Shown piece by piece: positions 58,771 through 64,000 of a DNA stretch of 64,000 nt. Below the pieces are notes generated by a model. The model worked only from the letters and a program-made list of their open reading frames with translations, made no database searches and was not told the DNA's origin. A program made the position numbers and the translations under genes. The stretch covers positions 17,784,829 to 17,848,828 of the forward strand of contig OZ012685.1 in NCBI GenBank assembly GCA_963942565.1, given 5' to 3'. This stretch comes from Maea johnstoni (Eukaryota > Annelida > Polychaeta > Spionida > Magelonidae). Each line of letters opens with the position of its first letter. Within the stretch, counting starts at the first letter, position 1.

Positions 58771-59139
58771 TCAAAACTCAAGACTGTCATCAGAATCATA
58801 GTCGTCCGAGTCATAGTCCATCTCGCTGTCAGAGGGTGTAGTATAGAGTTGATCTTCCATCTTCTCCCTCAATGCATCCATCTTGTTGGCCTGTGCACTG
58901 GCATACTCATAGAACATCATCTTGATGCCAGTCATCACGGCTAGATGTTGACGCAATGTGTAGCGGGCGGCGTTCTTCTTGTTCTTGATGGCACGCTGGT
59001 AGCGCACCTGCATGTCTTTGATGCGCTGGTCCAGCAGAGACATCTGGTCACAGGCTCTGTTGAACTTGCGATGGGAGAGTTGGAATTGGCTCTCTAGATC
59101 CTGGCAGTGAAGATCAGTGGACATATTGAAGCTGGACAT
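58771..59139 (-). CDS. Small helical acidic-tail protein (122 aa), copy C
   Basis: A 122-codon intronless frame from ATG 59137-59139 (MSSFNMSTDLHCQDLES…) to DDSLEF. It differs from copy A at only a few residues (for example Q/H in LLDQ(R/H)IKD, and H/R in TLRQ(H/R)LAV). Full promoter upstream, histone-type stem-loop downstream. As in its paralogs, the role is unknown; family, intronless structure and 3' end are what can be said. Confidence 0.87.
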   Translation of the reverse strand: MSSFNMSTDLHCQDLESQFQLSHRKFNRACDQMSLLDQRIKDMQVRYQRAIKNKKNAARYTLRQHLAVMTGIKMMFYEYASAQANKMDALREKMEDQLYTTPSDSEMDYDSDDYDSDDSLEF

Positions 59140-59211
59140 GTTGTTGATGAGTTGGAAGACTGGACAAGTAGCTTGTTGTCAGTGAGAATGAAGCAGTGAT
59201 GTGGCTGGCTG

Positions 59212-59257
59212 GTATATATAGTGGCAGGGGGATGGAGGGCTATAGCCATCACCCAAT
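59212..59257 (-). promoter_or_regulatory. TATA and CCAAT boxes of copy C
   Basis: GTATATATAG (59212-59221) and CCAAT on plus (59253-59257). A second copy of the 'GGCTGGTATATATAG' module lies about 110 bp further upstream (near 59322-59337), followed by 'cagaggaggaagccacatctcctgcaaggtg'. Confidence 0.75.
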
Positions 59258-59575
59258 CAATATGATATGCTCATCATCATAATACATGTATCCTGATTGC
59301 ACTTGTAACTGAATAATCTCTGGCTGGTATATATAGCAGAGGAGGAAGCCACATCTCCTGCAAGGTGTCAATACCTATCACCATATGGCAGCTGCCCTGA
59401 GGAAATATTCACCATAATTTCAATTCTGGAACAGGTGTCACTCTGCATAGCGACAGTTGTTGATTGGTGGTATTGAATCCCCATCAGCATATGATTGGTT
59501 GAATTGGATTAATGCTATATCTATTGTTCTCCAATCACATACATTGAATTTTAACTTTAAAATTTCAATCCTATA

Positions 59576-62500
59576 TTGCTCTTACATTCATGATCTCTAT
59601 GTCTCAAATTGTCTGTTGAAAAATTTATATATTTTTCAGAAATGTTTGGTCAAATGAATACATATATTTTCTAAACCTATATGAACTCAAGTAGAGTATC
59701 AAGAATATGATCAGTCAAATAAAAAACAAACAAACAAGGACAGGCACTGACACATGTGCAAAGTCAGGCAAAACCAAATAAGCTCAGCATTGTGTGATAT
59801 GGTAAAATGTGCCTGGAGGGGTTGTAGCATACTGAACACTGAATCCTGACCAGGCTACTAGTGGAAATACTCGGTGCTTTCAGTATATTATATATGAGTA
59901 TATTTATGATTGTATTTGGTCCATTATTAGCCTTTGTACTGTACTCTAATATAATGAATGTCATAATTTGGACTGGACAATAAACTATTTATGAATAACA
60001 AAAGTATTTTCATGGACAAAGCTTATTTTTCAAGAATGGCCCAAGCATGTTAGAGATATTCTACGTAAATAAATGATAAATGCTTATGAAGTAGGTAAAC
60101 AGTATTTTCATGGACAAAGCCAATTTTCCAAATTGGCTGGCCAAGAGTGGCCCAAGCAATATATGTAACAGGGATATTCTAAGGAATGAAATGATAAAAT
60201 TCCTTGATGTAGATACCTGTTCAATGAATATCGTGGCAGTTCAAATTATAGTCATTAAATTCATTATCTCTACATTTGAGGTTGAGTTAGTAGCAGTTTG
60301 GGTAGGGCTAGTTAATTTCAGATGCCACTAACCCCCTGCCACGCTAATAGAAGTATTTGGTTCATTTTGGACCCTGGTATGGCAATTGCCTTTTAGAAAT
60401 GCTTGCTACAATTGCATTTCTGGAGCAAAAGTCACTACTTAACTCCACTTGTTCATTGCTGATATTGAACAGCACTCAGGCACTGATTAGTGTGATTGAG
60501 TAAATAATGCATCCATTGTTCTGCAATCATAACAATGGAAAAATTGGATTCCATTGCTGTTGTTCTATTACAATTGTAATAAAGATTTTAAGATATGTTT
60601 TAGGAAAATGTGTGTAATATGGAATATTTTCTTTATGTATTTGCCTCACTATAAGCTTCTCTTGTTAGCTAGCTAATATGTCTTATATGCTGAATGTCTC
60701 TCCATGATACATTTTTGATCAATTATAAGCCCTTATTTATGGGGAGTCAGATTTTTTACATTGTATATTGTTTGTACTCCATAAGGTATGTGGAAACGAC
60801 TTAACAAATATGCCATGTTTAATCACATGGGATCATTCAATAATGTTATCAACCTATGTCTGAAATAAAATTGGAATTCCAAAAAAGATAAAATAAAGAA
60901 AAGGTGGGGGTAGGTTAAGCCCCAAGGTACTTTTCATAATAAAATTGATGCTGTAGAGAACTAGAAATTATACCATTAATTTGAAAATCTGAACATTTTC
61001 ATGATTGAAATATTACACAATTATATATAGATTGCCAATTTGACTGGCTGATATATACAGCCGTATTAGGTACCCAGTATTTGACTACAACATTGTGGCA
61101 TCTGCCCGATGATATTTTTACAAATATTTCGTCATTTCACTTTTGTAACAGTTTTCACTTTGATAAATGTCAGTGTAATTGTTGTGCATATGTCAGGATG
61201 GCAGTTGTTTTTAGTTTAAAGTTTATCATTCAATCAGGTAAGGCCTAAAAAAGGTTGTTTGTTTCCTGTAACCCTATCCTAACAAGTGTTTACTCAAAAG
61301 AATTCCTAACCTAAAGTTTTCTCTCCCCTTCCCCCTCCAACTCTGAATCAATATAAAACACGCATAAAACACACATACATAACCCCCCCCACCCCCCAAA
61401 TTACCTACCTACCCTATTTTTTTCACACCGTTACAGTAAACATAAAAAATTCTAGGCTTAAGGACAATCATTACAATATATGATATAATAAGACATGGCC
61501 AGTCGTAGTTGCTTGTAGTTTGTTCTTGTTTTTGATAAATAGTTTATTGTCCAATCCAGATAATGACATTCATTACACGCAATGCACAAGTGTTAAAAAT
61601 CTGGCAACCCACAATGCTTATAATGGACCAAATATAATCATAGATATGCTTATAAATATTATCAGATTGACATTTACCATATACAATGTACAAAATATTA
61701 TCCAATAAATCATAATAAGCTTATAATGAGTCTTGTATGTAAGGAGTCACTTCTGTTAGCTTTACACACTATTTCCTAATACCCAACTAAAATCGAGGCA
61801 GCCAAGTTTATATCGAATAGGTAAACATATGACAAGAATGCTTTAACGTAACAATCATGTACTAGTTAACATTTGAGACCTCTATTGTACACCATATTGA
61901 AACAAAATGATGAAGTTGTTAATCTATAATAAGCCTTGGCCAGTCATAGAGGTTTGTAGTCAAGCAAGGTCTCTCATAATTAAAAAAATCAATCATGAAA
62001 ACATTTCAATTCAGATTGAGACAGCAACTGCTTACATACAAATTAACCACAAAGGTTTATTCAGATACAAACACAGTTGCAAGCTTGTGGTGAATAGTGG
62101 AGATGAATAGTGATATGATGCATTCATATCTGATGACATGTACAATACTTCTTTTCTCAAAATGTTTGTTTCATTTAGCGCTATTTAGGGGACAGTTCAA
62201 TCTTTTGTGGCTTTATACTAATTTATACTATAGATCATGACATTCATTACATACAATGCACAAGTTTTAAAAAATCTTGTCAGCCACAAAGGCTTATAAT
62301 GGACCAAATACAATAATAAATATACACAAATATTATCCAATAGACAATTCACCATATATAATTTACAATATATTATTCAACCAGTTGAGTCATCAAGAAA
62401 TTCACAGAGGCCATAGGAATGCCCTGATTCGAAGCCCCAATTCAAATATGAAGTATTGATTTCTGTGTTAATTCCATGTGGGTTTCAGTAGTAGTGGTCA

Positions 62501-63320
62501 GCTTATTAGGGAATGGCTTCATGGTTCAATGATAGTGGTAGGCCAGTAGAAATAGTCCGAACAAGACCAAAATGGCTATGCAAAATAGCAAGGCACAATT
62601 TGGGGTTCACTGATAAGCTACATGGGAAATGTTATCCTTAAGATTGCTGTAGGCCTCTGAACATTTAATGTCAGGGGCCCAGATGGCCACCAGACATAAT
62701 TTTGAGCATTGGTAACCCTCAGGTTTCCATTCTGTTTATCCATATTGTACTATGAAATACAATCATGTAATATTAAAAAAAGAGAAAAAAAGTATGCCTT
62801 CTTTTTTTTTGGGGGGGGGGGGAGCTCCTAATTTACCTTGCTTGCTCTTTGCTCAAGAAAGTTATAGTCAGCAAGCTATTAAAGTCTGTGGTTTCAGCTC
62901 CTGTTTAATATACTATCTTGATAAATCTCACCAGGTAGTAAATGGCTTGTGGAGAGGCTGCCATCTGACAGAGATTACTAGGCCTACCTTTTTTCTTTAG
63001 TCATTATGTGATGCTTCAAGATCTGAAATGCTTTAATGAGTTGCTATTCGTTTCAAATCAGTTTATGTTTGAGCAAGCATTTCTGAAATTGGAAATGTAT
63101 AAAAATATAATATACAGCTGAGATGCATATTTTCACAATTTATTTATGATATGTGTCAATCATTCTGACTAAGGTTGTCAGAATAATCATGTCACCAAAT
63201 ATGAGAAATATATAGTCTTTTTCACACAAAAAATGTGATGTGCAGTAATTATGATTGTAAAAGTATTAATGTACAATTAAAATCTAAGCTTTAAAATTCA
63301 ATTTAATATGTGATTGCAGC
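59576..63320. other. Spacer between divergent small genes; no gene seen
   Basis: AT-rich DNA with several copies of the 'aaatagtttattgtccaatccaga' repeat: 59860-59992 reverse, 61535-61700 and 62225-62360. A duplicated 'agtattttcatggacaaagc' phrase lies near 60003 and 60101. Poly-C and poly-G runs lie near 61383 and 62810. No WDR90 exon or other gene was recognised. Confidence 0.45.
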
Positions 63321-63321
63321 A

Positions 63322-63717
63322 CTGTAGATATAGCATTAATCCAATCCCACCAATCATTAATTGACAGGTGTTCAATACCACCAATCAATAACTGTCGTTA
63401 TGCAGAGTGACACCTGTTCCAGAGTTGTAATTATGGAGAACATATCCAGAGGGCAGCTAGCTGCCATATGGTGACTGGTTTTTGCACCTTGCAGGAGATG
63501 TGGCTTCCTCCTCTGCTATACATACCAGCCAGAGATTATTCAGTTACAAGTGCAATCAGGATACATGTATCATGATGATAACCATATCATATTGATTGGA
63601 TGATGGCTAGCCCCCCATCCCCCTGCCACTATATATACCAGCCAGCCACATCACTGCTTCATTCTCACTGACAACAACCTCCACTCAACTTGTACACTCT
63701 TCCATCTAATCTACAGC
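63322..63717 (+). promoter_or_regulatory. Inverted promoter region of the right-most family copy
   Basis: This is the reverse complement of the 5' flank of copies A and C. It contains the upstream TATA-like module (near 63514-63530), ATTGG at 63595-63599, CTATATATAC at 63629-63638, and a putative start region 'cttcattctcactgacaacaa' near 63657. The ATG is at 63718. Confidence 0.75.
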
Positions 63718-64000
63718 ATGTCCAACTTCAATATGTCCACTGATCTTGACTGCCAGGAACTGGAGAGCCAATTCCAGCTCTCCCATCGCAAGTTCACCAG
63801 AGCCTGTGACCAGATGTCTCTGCTGGACCAGCGCATCAAAGACATGCAGGTGCGCTACCAGCGTGCCATCAAGAACAAGAAGAACGCCGCCCGCTACACC
63901 TTGCGTCAACGTCTGGCCGTCATGACTGGCGTCAAGATGATGTTCTATGAGTATGCCAGTGCACAGGCCGACAAGATGGATGCATTGAGGGAGAAGATGG
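63718..64000 (+). CDS. Small helical acidic-tail protein, copy F (3' end outside window)
   Basis: Plus-strand ATG at 63718 (MSNFNMSTDLDCQELES…), open to the window edge at residue 94. It has the family core (KFTRACDQMSLLDQRIKDMQ, RYTLRQRLAVMTG, MMFYEYASAQADKMDALREKM). It is oriented opposite to the other copies, and with copy C forms a divergent pair about 4.6 kb apart. The tail and 3' processing signals lie beyond the window. Confidence 0.87.
   Translation, partial: MSNFNMSTDLDCQELESQFQLSHRKFTRACDQMSLLDQRIKDMQVRYQRAIKNKKNAARYTLRQRLAVMTGVKMMFYEYASAQADKMDALREKM

Larger units (their letters stand above)
48870..59575. repeat. Segmental tandem duplication, three units of about 3-4 kb
   Basis: The same series of landmarks occurs three times, from about 48870, 52490 and 56450. 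Each has 'attagtgtttgtgcctgggcaggtcttgag', the 'ggcatggagacccca' block, 'gtggcatggcatcagaaaccacagggcaa', 'gatagtttattcacccttgtgactat', a minus-strand small gene, and a 5' flank with 'ggattaatgctatatctattgttctccaatc'. Units 2 and 3 are very similar; the left part of unit 1 is more diverged and carries private insertions (49660-49865 and 49879-50145). Confidence 0.85.

Noticed and set aside
37535-59139. Calling the small genes core or linker histones
   Set aside because: Apart from the gene-level features and the 3' stem-loop, the proteins lack any histone-fold or winged-helix sequence that I can recognise, and they carry acidic rather than basic tails.

Overview
The window reads as a piece of an invertebrate animal genome: AT-rich, intron-containing, full of short non-autonomous DNA transposons, tRNA-derived SINE copies, microsatellites and minisatellites, with no bacterial-style operons. 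My best guess is a cephalochordate (amphioxus, Branchiostoma). The main reason is the repeated occurrence of minisatellites whose unit spans an intron/exon border, a class I recall being described as 'mirage' minisatellites at the amphioxus Adh locus. The species call is inference; other marine invertebrates are not excluded.

Layout. (1) 1-20,000 is mostly repeats and intron-like DNA. It holds one clear minus-strand exon (3392-3510) coding part of a calponin-homology domain, whose 5' border is duplicated three times. (2) 20,050-20,400 is a compact promoter with CRE, E2F, ETS and YY1-like sites. It serves the plus-strand gene WDR90 and perhaps a divergent minus-strand transcript. (3) 20,395-34,420 carries the first 13 coding exons of WDR90 (POC16 family, CFA20/DUF667 domain followed by WD40 repeats), about 539 codons. 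A 118-bp minisatellite of 19 units repeats the start of its exon 12. (4) 34,421-64,000 contains no further WDR90 exon that I can find. It holds six members of a small intronless gene family: five on the minus strand and one on the plus strand, running off the right edge. Three of the minus-strand members lie in a 3-4 kb segmental tandem duplication (about 48.9-59.6 kb).

The most interesting thing here is that small gene family. Its members code for 122-131 residue helical proteins with an acidic Ser/Asp tail. They have no introns, and most have CCAAT and TATA boxes close to the start. Each of the five minus-strand copies has, shortly 3' of the stop codon (or, in one copy, past a minisatellite), a 6-bp stem with a 4-base loop matching the histone mRNA 3' stem-loop, followed 9-11 bases later by a purine-rich element like the histone downstream element. 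The proteins are not recognisable histones. This suggests a clustered, non-histone gene family whose mRNAs end like replication-dependent histone mRNAs.

No reverse transcriptase, transposase, capsid or envelope coding remnant was recognised. The mobile DNA seen is short TIR elements (several with clear target-site duplications), SINE copies and a foldback element.
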